Assembly: GCA_964395765.1 (NCBI GenBank)
Contig: CAYNCU010000003.1
Coordinates: 1 to 49,630, forward strand
Direction of reading: 5' to 3'
Source of the DNA: DATDPY01 sp964395765
GTDB taxonomy: Bacteria; Bacteroidota; Bacteroidia; Cytophagales; Cyclobacteriaceae
Length of the DNA: 49,630 nucleotides
The position numbers were made by a program, and so were the translations under genes. Of the stretch, positions 16,965-25,750 are shown one piece after another. The notes under the pieces are model-generated. The model saw nothing but the letters and a program-made list of their open reading frames with translations. It ran no database searches and was not told where the DNA came from. How positions within the stretch are numbered: the first letter of the stretch is position 1; every line of letters begins with the position of its first letter.

Positions 16965-18988
16965 AAGGAACTGTTTAAAGTTTGTGACTTATCAATATCG
17001 GCAGGCTGACCCAGTGATTTTAAGTATTCAATAAGGTCATTCAACTGCATTTTGGTTAAATCGTTTACGTAACCGTGTTTATTTGCACCGCCATAAACGG
17101 TCCATATTTCCTCGAGTGTGCGGGCACGTCCGTCATGGAGGTAAGGCGGAGATTCATAAATATTATTCAGTGCCGGCGTATCGAAAAGCGAAGGACTGTC
17201 CGTATCCGACAAGGAACCCACGTCTTCCATTTTACGGTTCGTCAACTTATCGCCTGAATGACAGGTAATGCACCGGCCCTGCGGAGGAATTTCTTTCCCG
17301 TCATTTGTTTTGGTCCGGTCAAAAATTTCCTTTCCTCTTTCCTGGGCGGCAGTCAATTTGCCTGAAGGATCATGGTAAGGGTTAGGCGGATTATCAAGGT
17401 TCCTGAAAATAAAGGCAACCAGTTGATCCAGGCCTTCATTACTAAAACCCTGGGTACGGGTCACAAATTTTGAAAACCTCATTCCGCACTGCATATACAC
17501 GCTTACATTATGGCCGTTCCATTTATAAGGAGCCGTGCCATTAAGCTTGCATAACGATTGGGTGTTGGTGAGGTTTCTCGCCATACCACCGCCAGCCATA
17601 TCATAGGTGAGACCATCTTCCGTTCCGTCAGGATGACAGGAAGAACAACTGTACTCGTTCTGAAAAGTATGGCCTGCATTATAAAATAGCCTCTGCCCTT
17701 TACGGACAAATGATATCCGTTTGGGACCGCCAAGATCAAATGAATCCACGACGGCCAGGTTTTCAGTGTTGATAACGGCTAACCGGTCGGAAAATCTTTC
17801 AGCGACATAAAGGAGTTTCCCATCTGGTGAAAATGCCATTCCTTTGGGGTTCCACCCCACCTTTATTCTTTTTACTATATATTTATCGCTTAATCCGAGA
17901 TTATCCGCATAGTTAGCTATGCTGTCAGGCGTTGCATCGGCAACCAGCTTCCTGACTTCGTTCAGGTCAATGACCGAAACGACGTTTACACCCGCACTTG
18001 TGACATAAGCTTTAGCGCCGTCGGCCGAAACCTTTATTTCAAAAGGATCAGGGTAATAGGAATCCGGAGCATCCAGCAGGAACTGTATAACCCTTCCACT
18101 TCCCCCGGTTTCAATAACTCCGAAACCATGGTCCATCATCCATCCGTTTTCGAGCTGGGCTGCCGGTACAAGGTTTTTAGGTCTCATCAGCGTACACAGG
18201 GCCAGGTCTCCGCTGGGGGTGAATGTCAGATTCTCCAGCATAACCGAATTTTTAAATAATTTCCTGGCTACTACCTCGCCTTTGTCCACATTGGCTATGG
18301 TTACCTCGGTTTCGTTCGGCGTTCTGTAAGGCACTTCATTGCTTTTACGACTGCTTACATAAACCATCTTTCCGTCGGGACTCACTTTTAAACCGATAGG
18401 ATTATTCCCTGCATCCAGCCTTTTGATTTCTTGTCCGGTCGTAAGGTCGATGAAAGAAAAATCATTGGCATAGGTATTGGCAACGAATAAGGTTTTCTCA
18501 TCTTTTGAAAGATCTATGCCTGAGGGTCCCCAGCCTGTTCTCAAGGTTCTCTCAACTTTCAGGGAAGCCATGTCGATCACCGATATGGTATTCGACCATT
18601 GATTGCTTACATAAGCTTTTGTTCCTTCGGCGTTGAGGATAACCGTATGCGGCTTTTTCCCTACTGGAATGTCGGATATGATTTTATGGGTAATGGCATC
18701 CAGGACAATTAACTTATTTCCCTCCTGCGCAGTTACCAGTATTTTTTTCCCGTCGGGTGTGACTGCCAATTTCAGAGGGGATAAATAATCCTCGTTCAAT
18801 AACCTGGACAATACACCGGTTTTCTGGGGGTAAACATGACAGTTGATACAGTTCGGGGGATGAGGAACGCCGCCTGAAATGTAAGTGGCATGTTTCCAGC
18901 CCCACCGGTCTAACCCGAAGAACGCCCCGATAACGAAAACGAGGAATATACTGCTAAATATTATTTTTTTATTCTTCATCATTTTCAT
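16961..18988 (-). CDS. YVTN beta-propeller fused to di-heme MauG/CcpA-like cytochrome c
   Basis: This 675-aa exported protein has an N-terminal signal/anchor (about 8-26), a first heme motif CINCH (47-51), a propeller of YVTN blades (about 65-430; LAVTPDGKKILVT, AYVSNQWSNTISVIDM), then a di-heme domain with CSSCH (448-452) and CITCH (573-577). The C-terminus has DTPALNNIYESPPYLHDGRA, the hallmark of bacterial di-heme peroxidases and MauG. It is expected to transfer electrons or oxidise a substrate in the periplasm. Propeller plus di-heme in one chain recalls the fused HzsB-HzsC of some anammox bacteria. It lies 3 bases after the HzsA-like gene. Confidence 0.9.
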   Translation of the reverse strand: MKMMKNKKIIFSSIFLVFVIGAFFGLDRWGWKHATYISGGVPHPPNCINCHVYPQKTGVLSRLLNEDYLSPLKLAVTPDGKKILVTAQEGNKLIVLDAITHKIISDIPVGKKPHTVILNAEGTKAYVSNQWSNTISVIDMASLKVERTLRTGWGPSGIDLSKDEKTLFVANTYANDFSFIDLTTGQEIKRLDAGNNPIGLKVSPDGKMVYVSSRKSNEVPYRTPNETEVTIANVDKGEVVARKLFKNSVMLENLTFTPSGDLALCTLMRPKNLVPAAQLENGWMMDHGFGVIETGGSGRVIQFLLDAPDSYYPDPFEIKVSADGAKAYVTSAGVNVVSVIDLNEVRKLVADATPDSIANYADNLGLSDKYIVKRIKVGWNPKGMAFSPDGKLLYVAERFSDRLAVINTENLAVVDSFDLGGPKRISFVRKGQRLFYNAGHTFQNEYSCSSCHPDGTEDGLTYDMAGGGMARNLTNTQSLCKLNGTAPYKWNGHNVSVYMQCGMRFSKFVTRTQGFSNEGLDQLVAFIFRNLDNPPNPYHDPSGKLTAAQERGKEIFDRTKTNDGKEIPPQGRCITCHSGDKLTNRKMEDVGSLSDTDSPSLFDTPALNNIYESPPYLHDGRARTLEEIWTVYGGANKHGYVNDLTKMQLNDLIEYLKSLGQPADIDKSQTLNSSL

Positions 18989-18991
18989 TCT

Positions 18992-20440
18992 TTAATTATG
19001 TTCAAGACCCTTGCTGCCTTCTTCAGCGTGTTTCGTCCCGGCAATGGCCACTTCCACCGGTAATTTTTTTATGGCCATAGCTACACGGTTTTCCGGTGCC
19101 ATTTCGCGGTTCTCATGGCATCCCGTACATCCTCTTCTTTCATTGGGTCGCATCCACACCCAGGCGGAGGGGCCACGAAGAATTTCTCCCGACTCATTTA
19201 CCGTTATGAATCGAATCGGTACATCTGACGAAATATCGACGAAAAAGGAACCATCCTCTTCCAAGGGGATTTCTTTGATGAGGCCGTTCAGTCCCATGAT
19301 CCTGACAAACTTTGCTTTTTGGCCACCTTCCCTGACCGGGTAAGGGGCCATCGTTGAAAAATCAGAATTCATGCACATCAGGAAACCTGTTGTTTTATCC
19401 ACATTCACTTCGGTGGGCAGGTTCCTGGGAACAACCCGCGCCGAAACAACAACGGGTTCCACTGAATTGTAATCCTTGGCTGAATATAAGGTATTAAGAA
19501 TCTTCTGTTGTGAAGGATCAAATTCAAAAATGCCATAGGAATCCGCACCGGGATTTTTATACGAAACGATCAGGTTGCCATTCAACCCCGGATATACAGA
19601 ATAAAAACTGCCATCTGCATTTCCGGAAATCTCCTGCCGGGAACTCAATGGCCTGGAACTTTTTAACATGACCAGGCTTCCATGATCCATCGAGGGATTC
19701 CGTGATTCGACAAACACGAGATTGCCCTGATTAGTTTCCCTTATCCGGCCATTAAGCCAGCTACCTTCACCCCCTTTGTAATATAACGCCGCTTTGGTGC
19801 CGTCAGGTCTCATTACCAGGTATTCAGGATTTTCCTTGACCGGAAATACCTGCCAGGAAATAAAAACAACCCTCCCGTCATTTAAAACCGATGAGGCAAA
19901 ATCGGAATTGGGATGATAGGCAATGCGCGACAGGCAACAGCCATTCAACCCGCACGTATATAAAGTGCTTTCGGACTTTGAATTATTGCTGACGTCCCGG
20001 CTGCTGAAAATAATATTGCCGTCCGGCAGATAAGCGGGATCGGTGCAGTTACGGTCCAGTTTTATTACAAGTCTCGCATCGTTTTGTCCCAGGATTTCTT
20101 CATATATCTGCCAGTAATCGCCTTCATTCCGTTGACCGGCAAAAAGCATTTTCTTCCCGTCAAAGGAGATTTCAGGAGCACGGGCAGCGTAAAAACCATC
20201 GGTTAATACCGAGGAAATTTTTCCCGGGGATGAGGGATCAAGGGCGACAATCCGTGATTTCCCAAAATACCTCCAGTTACCGCCGGTCAGCGAATCCATA
20301 TGAACGGAGCCCGGAGAGGCCTGGGTAAATACGATCATTCCTTCCATTGAATTCCGACTGCAGTTTGTAAAGAGCAGAATGGTAATTACGGCAGTAAGGG
20401 CAATCCCAAATGATTTTTTGTAAAATTTTCTCATATTCAT
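18992..20440 (-). CDS. HzsA-related monoheme c-type lipoprotein
   Basis: This 482-aa protein has a signal peptide with lipobox ending at C27 (LLFTNC), then WD40/PD40-type blades (APEISFDGKKMLFAGQR, DPAYLPDGNIIFSSRD). A C-terminal heme-c segment contains GPSAWVWMRPNERRGCTGCHENREMAPEN in pieces; the heme motif is CTGCH at 438-442. This tail is the signature of proteins annotated as hydrazine synthase alpha-subunit related. True HzsA is about 800 residues and has an additional N-terminal catalytic heme domain that is absent here. It is probably an extracytoplasmic electron-transfer subunit working with the di-heme propeller encoded 3 bases downstream. Confidence 0.85.
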   Translation of the reverse strand: MNMRKFYKKSFGIALTAVITILLFTNCSRNSMEGMIVFTQASPGSVHMDSLTGGNWRYFGKSRIVALDPSSPGKISSVLTDGFYAARAPEISFDGKKMLFAGQRNEGDYWQIYEEILGQNDARLVIKLDRNCTDPAYLPDGNIIFSSRDVSNNSKSESTLYTCGLNGCCLSRIAYHPNSDFASSVLNDGRVVFISWQVFPVKENPEYLVMRPDGTKAALYYKGGEGSWLNGRIRETNQGNLVFVESRNPSMDHGSLVMLKSSRPLSSRQEISGNADGSFYSVYPGLNGNLIVSYKNPGADSYGIFEFDPSQQKILNTLYSAKDYNSVEPVVVSARVVPRNLPTEVNVDKTTGFLMCMNSDFSTMAPYPVREGGQKAKFVRIMGLNGLIKEIPLEEDGSFFVDISSDVPIRFITVNESGEILRGPSAWVWMRPNERRGCTGCHENREMAPENRVAMAIKKLPVEVAIAGTKHAEEGSKGLEHN

Positions 20441-20446
20441 TCTCGT

Positions 20447-22153
20447 TCAGGATTCTTTAACTTTTAAAATCTGGTTAACCTTCACATTTTCGATGACCTG
20501 GGTTTTACCGGACGGCCAGCGGATTTCGATCCGGTCAATTTTATCCGCTTTCCCCAGCCCGAAATGTAATCGAGGGTCATTTTGCGAAAGGTAACCGCTG
20601 GCGCTCTCTTTATACTGGTAATGGTCTACGCCACCGGCAGTCAGTTTTACCCTGGCGCCAACCGCATCACGATTGCTCGTGGTTCCTTCCAGGTCAAGCA
20701 ATAACCAATTATTACGGTTGCCTCCGTCATTCCGGAGCAGGATTCCTCTTGAATTCAGGTTAACGATATAAATGTCTTCGTCACCGTCATTATCGTAATC
20801 ACCGAAACAGGCGCCGCGACCGACATATTCCGCCTTAAAATAATCGCCATGCTTTACCGAAACATCGGTGAAATTTCCCTTCCCGTCATTTTCAAATAAC
20901 TGGTCTTCTTCACCATATAAATGCTGAAGTTTTCCGTTGACTTTAAAGAGATCTTCATCACCGTCGTTATCATAATCAAAAAATGACGATGCCCAGCCCA
21001 CATGCTGACCTGTATATTGGGCGATGCCGGATTTATTTGACATATCGGTGAAAACGCCATTCCCCTCGTTCAGATACAGCGAACAATATTTATTATCCGA
21101 AACGAATATGTCGAGGAGACCGTCTTCATTATAATCGGCAAAATCCACCGCCATACTGATGGTAGCGTCACCCATCTCATTGGCAGCCACACCCGCCATT
21201 TCAGCAACATTTTTAAATCCTTTGCCGCCTTCATTGTGATAGAGGTAATTTTCCATATGATCATTGGAAACGTAGATATCCGTGTAACCGTCACCGTCAT
21301 AATCGGCAGCTGCCACACCCATGGCACGGCCATTGGGCTGATAAACACCCATCTTTTTCGTTACGTCTTCAAAGGTTCCGTTTCCCAGGTTGTGATATAA
21401 GCGATCGGATTCTCCCGAATAGGCCAAAGGTCCGGGAAAGCCGTCAGGAGCATAATAATATTTGTAGTTGATATCAAATTTTATATAATTCCCGACGTAT
21501 AAATCAAGATATCCATCATTGTCATAATCGAACCAGACCGAACCAACTGTACATTCGTCCCCGCCCACTCCTGCTTTTTTCGTTACATCCGTAAAGGTTC
21601 CGTCACCATTATTGTGATACAGGATATTGGGTCCGTAATCGCTTATATAAATATCAGGATACCCGTCATTATCATAATCGCCGACCGTTACCCCCATGCT
21701 GTAAGCTTTCGTATTCAGCTTTGCCTTATCGGTAACATCTTCAAACGATCCGTTTCCAAGATTCCTGTACAGACAATTATGAGGATTTCCGCTCACGGGG
21801 TGATTCTCGTTAACCTTTTTATCATAGCTCCCGGTGGTCATGAAAAGATCCATATTCCCGTCTTTGTCATAATCCAGGAAAGCCGCACCTCCGCCATCCG
21901 ATTCAACCAGATTGCTCAACGAATCATCACCAAAAGAATGCACGAAGTTTATTCCTGCTGCCTTGGTAATATCGGTGAAATAAATTCCACCGTCTTCCGG
22001 AATATAGGATTTAAGCGTTTCCGGGGAAGCTACCGACTTTTTTTCTTCAGTCTTTTTCGGCTGGCAGCCCCCGACAATCAATAGTATTAATAGTAAACTC
22101 CACAATTTTCGCCAGGTGGATAACACCCCATGGCATACGCCCACATTTATCAT
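20447..22153 (-). CDS. CRTAC1-like FG-GAP/UnbV lipoprotein
   Basis: This 568-aa protein has a lipobox IVGGC (C30) and then about seven FG-GAP/VCBS blades, each with a calcium-loop motif such as DYDKDGNMDLF, DYDNDGYPDIY or DYDGDGYTDIY. It closes with an ASPIC/UnbV domain (GARVKLTAGG, LHFGLGKADKIDRIEIRWPSG). It forms a calcium-stabilised propeller on the cell surface or in the periplasm. CRTAC1/UnbV proteins are common in Bacteroidota and Planctomycetota, but their biochemical role is not established. It is the first gene of the tightly packed operon, 6 bases before the HzsA-like gene. Confidence 0.9.
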   Translation of the reverse strand: MINVGVCHGVLSTWRKLWSLLLILLIVGGCQPKKTEEKKSVASPETLKSYIPEDGGIYFTDITKAAGINFVHSFGDDSLSNLVESDGGGAAFLDYDKDGNMDLFMTTGSYDKKVNENHPVSGNPHNCLYRNLGNGSFEDVTDKAKLNTKAYSMGVTVGDYDNDGYPDIYISDYGPNILYHNNGDGTFTDVTKKAGVGGDECTVGSVWFDYDNDGYLDLYVGNYIKFDINYKYYYAPDGFPGPLAYSGESDRLYHNLGNGTFEDVTKKMGVYQPNGRAMGVAAADYDGDGYTDIYVSNDHMENYLYHNEGGKGFKNVAEMAGVAANEMGDATISMAVDFADYNEDGLLDIFVSDNKYCSLYLNEGNGVFTDMSNKSGIAQYTGQHVGWASSFFDYDNDGDEDLFKVNGKLQHLYGEEDQLFENDGKGNFTDVSVKHGDYFKAEYVGRGACFGDYDNDGDEDIYIVNLNSRGILLRNDGGNRNNWLLLDLEGTTSNRDAVGARVKLTAGGVDHYQYKESASGYLSQNDPRLHFGLGKADKIDRIEIRWPSGKTQVIENVKVNQILKVKES

Positions 22154-22202
22154 AATAAAAAAATTGGTGATTAAAGCTTAATAATAAAACTGCTGGTGAT
22201 TA

Positions 22203-22739
22203 TTAAGCTTTTGGGGGCGGGGTATGGGTAGGAATAAAGGGCGAGAATAAATCGGTTTTTAGAAAAATACGAAAGATCTTGATAACACCGGCCTTTGCGA
22301 TCAGGGTGAAATCAAAACAGTTCGGCATGTAATTCTTCTCAAAACTTTCCCAAACCGTTGAAGTTTTATCGGAAGTCGGCTTTTGCGTTAAAGTGCTTAT
22401 CCAATCCCTGAGCGAATTTTTCATCTGTTTCCCAACCTGGTCATTAATATAAACGATATGCAGGGTATCCTTGGCATACCGCTGTTGAAGGACACGGTAA
22501 ACCTTTCCGTTCATCTCAAAAGATTTCAAAACTGGCAGGAAATCCTGCTGGTCGGGCTGGTAAACAAAGGTGATTGGAATGGATTTGGTAATAATTTCTC
22601 CCTGGTTAAGATTATTGTATTCAACTTTCTCTTTCCAGGAATTATCATATTGCATATTCACCGTTATATAAAACAGATAATAACCTGCACTATATACCAG
22701 GAACAATAAAAGGAGAAATATCGAAAAAAATCTCTTCAT
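22203..22739 (-). CDS. Small membrane-anchored periplasmic protein (paralogue B)
   Basis: This 178-aa protein has an N-terminal helix (MKRFFSIFLLLLFLVYSAGYYLF) and a soluble domain. It shares KSIPITFVYQPDQQDF, the block QRYAKDTLHIVY, FEKNYMPN and the C-terminal PPPKA with the 11021-11575 protein. It starts the transcript that leads into the redox operon, 49 bases before the CRTAC1-like gene. After YMPN the two C-termini differ, so the pair arose by duplication and has diverged. No catalytic motif is seen. Confidence 0.7.
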   Translation of the reverse strand: MKRFFSIFLLLLFLVYSAGYYLFYITVNMQYDNSWKEKVEYNNLNQGEIITKSIPITFVYQPDQQDFLPVLKSFEMNGKVYRVLQQRYAKDTLHIVYINDQVGKQMKNSLRDWISTLTQKPTSDKTSTVWESFEKNYMPNCFDFTLIAKAGVIKIFRIFLKTDLFSPFIPTHTPPPKA

Positions 22740-22952
22740 GTTTACTCACAATACAGGGCAATAAAAATTATTTTACCTGTATGCTGTCTCCTTAAAAATA
22801 ATTTTCAAAAATTCACCTTGAAAATATATAAGATTCAAGGACTTTAACACTACTCCAAATTACGGAAATTTTGCCGAAAACAAAAAAACAGGCTCTATTT
22901 TGAAAAAACTTTCGGTTCATTTCTCCGACAAAAAAATTATTAAGGGAATTTC

Positions 22953-22966
22953 ATGATAAATATCAT
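22953..22966. promoter_or_regulatory. FNR/CRP-type box, TGAT-N4-ATCA
   Basis: ATGATAAATATCAT is a dyad (ATGATA-AA-TATCAT) that matches the FNR-type half-sites TTGAT-N4-ATCAA except for the outermost base of each arm. It lies 214 bp before the first gene of the redox operon and 162 bp before the divergent gene. Control by oxygen or nitrogen oxides through an FNR-like protein is inferred. Confidence 0.45.
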
Positions 22967-23035
22967 TTTTTCATTGATTTTTTTCGCTAAAACATAAGGT
23001 CTGTTCGGGAAGTTCTGGTAAATTGTAAAAGGAAA

Positions 23036-23043
23036 TACGTTTG
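23036..23043 (+). promoter_or_regulatory. Possible -7 element (TAnnTTTG)
   Basis: TACGTTTG matches the Bacteroidota -7 consensus exactly and would start transcription near 23050, about 78 bases before the ATG. No good -33 TTG is present at the usual distance; activation from the upstream dyad could compensate. Confidence 0.3.
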
Positions 23044-23127
23044 GTGGTAAATTAAAATCAGGAGCAATTAGTATGCTCCCCGGAAAGAAAAAAACTGATT
23101 CGGGAAACTTTATTTAATACAAATCCT

Positions 23128-23910
23128 ATGAGAACAAATATTTTCAATCTCCTGGCAAAGATATGCTTCTGTACATTTATCCTGTTATGGGTAATCGTGC
23201 TCCAAACCTTCAGTCAGGATAAAGTGCGGGTATTCGCTCACATCGATTTCAATAAGGTAAAACCAGAACGTGATAATGATTATGTTAACCTTGAAGGTAA
23301 TGTGTGGAAACCCATTCAGCAGGAACATATAAAAGAAGGAGGACTGGTTTCATGGAGCGTTTACCGGGTATGGTTTACCGGTACCGCATCAGAATATAAT
23401 TATGCCGTAATGGAGCGATACAGCAAATACGAGGATATGGATTTCCCGTATGATGACGATATTATCACGAAAGTCCACCCGGGAATGAATCAGGAAAAAT
23501 TAATGGAGGATACCTTCCGGGCCCGGGAAATTGCCACAGGACAGTCTTTGGTCAGGATATCGATGTTGCGCCCGGCTGGAAAAATCGAACCCTCTAAATA
23601 TGTTGTAGCTACTTACCTGAACATTAAGAACAGTAATAAAGCCCAGTTCGAAAAAAATATTCTTGAAATTGCCGTACCGGCCCTGCAGGACCGAATGAAT
23701 AACGGATACAACCAGGGATGGGATCTTTTTAAAGTGGTTCTTCCGGAAGGTGACAGCGTGCCTTATCAGTATATTTCCCTCGAATACATAAATAATATGG
23801 GATTAGTGGTAAAACCGGGTGGTGCAGATGCTTCCAACGGCATGGAACCGGGTAAGGTGTACAGGAAGGAATTATGGGAACGCGTGAATTACCTTGGGGA
23901 GGATGAATAA
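23128..23910 (+). CDS. Secreted protein with two ferredoxin-like repeats
   Basis: This 260-aa protein has a signal peptide to about residue 30 (TFSQ). Two related halves follow (about 33-125 and 160-225), each with a strand, a long amphipathic helix and paired strands: VRVFAHIDFNKVKPERDNDYVNLE / KYVVATYLNIKNSNKAQFEKNILE, and NYAVMERYSKYEDMD / YQYISLEYINNMG. This is the pattern of a duplicated dimeric alpha-beta barrel. No catalytic residues are evident. It diverges from the redox operon and shares its control region, so co-regulation is likely. Exact function unknown. Confidence 0.75.
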   Translation: MRTNIFNLLAKICFCTFILLWVIVLQTFSQDKVRVFAHIDFNKVKPERDNDYVNLEGNVWKPIQQEHIKEGGLVSWSVYRVWFTGTASEYNYAVMERYSKYEDMDFPYDDDIITKVHPGMNQEKLMEDTFRAREIATGQSLVRISMLRPAGKIEPSKYVVATYLNIKNSNKAQFEKNILEIAVPALQDRMNNGYNQGWDLFKVVLPEGDSVPYQYISLEYINNMGLVVKPGGADASNGMEPGKVYRKELWERVNYLGEDE

Positions 23911-24029
23911 TTTTTCACTCAAAGAGGCTAAGGTAGCCAGAATTTAATATTTATTGATATATTGAAAAGCGCGATTTTATCATCCAATAATCAAGACTGT
24001 TGACCAAACCGGTTTCAAGAGCCTATGAC

Positions 24030-25538
24030 CTAAAAGCGATATCCCCTTGATAGCAAGTAATATACTTCATTGGTTCTTAGCTCACTTTTAAATTGGGGAA
24101 TTGCAGTTTTTTCGTCAATAAGTAAAAACTCAATTCCTGCCATTTCTGCAAAATCCTCGAGATATTCCGGTGAAATCGCTTTTGTAAAGGCAGTATGATG
24201 GGCCCCACCGGCAAGTATCCAGGCTGTGGCGGCTGTTTCAAGATCAGGCAGAGGATTCCAGAATACCCTGGCCACCGGTAATTTCGGCATAGGCGGGACC
24301 TTTAATACTTTTACCTGATTTACGATCAGCCGGAACCGATTGCCCAGGTCAACAAGGGAGGCATTCAACCCTTTCCCGGAACTGCAGTTGAATACAAGAC
24401 GTACAGGATCCTCCTTTCCTCCAATGGATAACGGATGCGCTTCGAGGGAAGGTTTTCCGGCAGCAATGGATGGACAAATTTCAAGCATATGGGCACCGAG
24501 TACTCCCTGACCGGCCGGATTCAGGTGATAGGTATAATCTTCCATAAAGGAAGTTCCCCCGGAAAGCCCGGAAGCCATTACCTTGACGGCCCTGACCAAT
24601 GCGGAAGTCTTCCAATCACCTTCCGCCCCGAATCCATAACCGTCAGCCATCAACCTTTGTACGGCAATCCCCGGTAATTGCCGTAAACCATGCAGGTTTT
24701 CAAACGTGGTTGTGAATGCCTTGAAACCTCCTTCTTCCAGGAATTTCCTCATACCGATTTCAATTTTTGCAGCTTCCTTCAGGGCATTAATACCAATTGT
24801 ATCTTTTAATATTTTACCTTCAATTTTATAATCTGCTTTATAATGTTCAACCATCTTCAATATTTCCTTATCCGTCACTTCATTTACTTTTTTTACCAGG
24901 TCTCCCACCCCGTATCCGTGAACGGAATATCCAAAGGTTGACTGGGCCGCCACCTTATCGCCTTCCGTCACTGCTACATCCCGCATATTATCGCCGAACC
25001 GGGCCACACGCAGATGATGCCAGTCTTGCCATGCGGCAGCAGCTCGCATCCATATAGAAAGTTTTTGCTGGATTTCTTTATCCTGCCAGTGACCCACCAC
25101 AACTTTACGATTTATGCGGAGCCTGGCTCCGATATAACCGAATTCCCTGTCGCCATGGGCCGACTGGTTAAGATTCATAAAATTCATATCGATCGATTGC
25201 CAGGGTATATCCCGGTTAAACTGGGTATGAAGATGAACCATCGGTTTTTGAAGCGATTGCAACCCGGCAATCCACATTTTTGCTGGGGAAAAAGTATGCA
25301 TCCATGCCATTACACCGATGCAGTTTTCACTGGAATTGGCTTCAGTGCATAAATGGGATATGGCTTCAGTTGTCGTAAGCACAGGTTTACAAATAATCTT
25401 AACCGGTAGTAAGAGTGATTTGTTAAAAGCGGTGACAATAACTTTTGAATCTTCCAATACCTTTCTTAAAGTTTTATCGCCATAAAGGTGCTGGCTGCCC
25501 GTAATAAACCAGACTTCCGATTTCATAAGGTTTTCCAT
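24030..25538 (-). CDS. araA: L-arabinose isomerase
   Basis: This 502-aa cytoplasmic Mn-dependent enzyme converts L-arabinose to L-ribulose. The start (VWFITGSQHLYG) and length match AraA. Metal and catalytic residues are in GFGAEGDWK (Glu), TSFMEDYTYHL (Glu), GAHMLEICPS (His) and ILAGGAHHT (His). The ATG at 25538 is used; a second in-frame ATG at 25526 is equally plausible. Ribulokinase and ribulose-phosphate epimerase genes (araB, araD) are not next to it, so the pathway is either split elsewhere or the enzyme is used on another sugar. Confidence 0.95.
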   Translation of the reverse strand: MENLMKSEVWFITGSQHLYGDKTLRKVLEDSKVIVTAFNKSLLLPVKIICKPVLTTTEAISHLCTEANSSENCIGVMAWMHTFSPAKMWIAGLQSLQKPMVHLHTQFNRDIPWQSIDMNFMNLNQSAHGDREFGYIGARLRINRKVVVGHWQDKEIQQKLSIWMRAAAAWQDWHHLRVARFGDNMRDVAVTEGDKVAAQSTFGYSVHGYGVGDLVKKVNEVTDKEILKMVEHYKADYKIEGKILKDTIGINALKEAAKIEIGMRKFLEEGGFKAFTTTFENLHGLRQLPGIAVQRLMADGYGFGAEGDWKTSALVRAVKVMASGLSGGTSFMEDYTYHLNPAGQGVLGAHMLEICPSIAAGKPSLEAHPLSIGGKEDPVRLVFNCSSGKGLNASLVDLGNRFRLIVNQVKVLKVPPMPKLPVARVFWNPLPDLETAATAWILAGGAHHTAFTKAISPEYLEDFAEMAGIEFLLIDEKTAIPQFKSELRTNEVYYLLSRGYRF

Positions 25539-25750
25539 AAAAAATAAATTTAATTTCCAATATCATATGCAATCCGTGTTCCTGATCCTGATACACGTAA
25601 TACAGTGAGTTCACTTATGCACGACATGTGAGTATGACAAATTTCAAATAAATTCCCTTGATTCAAAAGTTTGATCAATAAACAAAAAAGAATTTCTGTT
25701 TTAAGAATATTAATTATTGTAATTTGTATCATCATTAATTTTTAACAGCC

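Larger units (their letters stand above)
22740..23127. other. Divergent control region of the redox operon
   Basis: This 388-base AT-rich stretch separates the minus-strand operon from the plus-strand secreted-protein gene. It holds an inverted repeat CCTTGAA/TTCAAGG (22816-22822 and 22834-22840), the FNR/CRP-like box listed at 22953-22966, and a -7-type element at 23036-23043. No small gene is visible. Confidence 0.6.

Noticed and set aside
18992..20440. Calling this a true hydrazine synthase alpha subunit
   Set aside because: At 482 residues it lacks the N-terminal catalytic heme domain, has one CxxCH only, and no other anammox gene is present.
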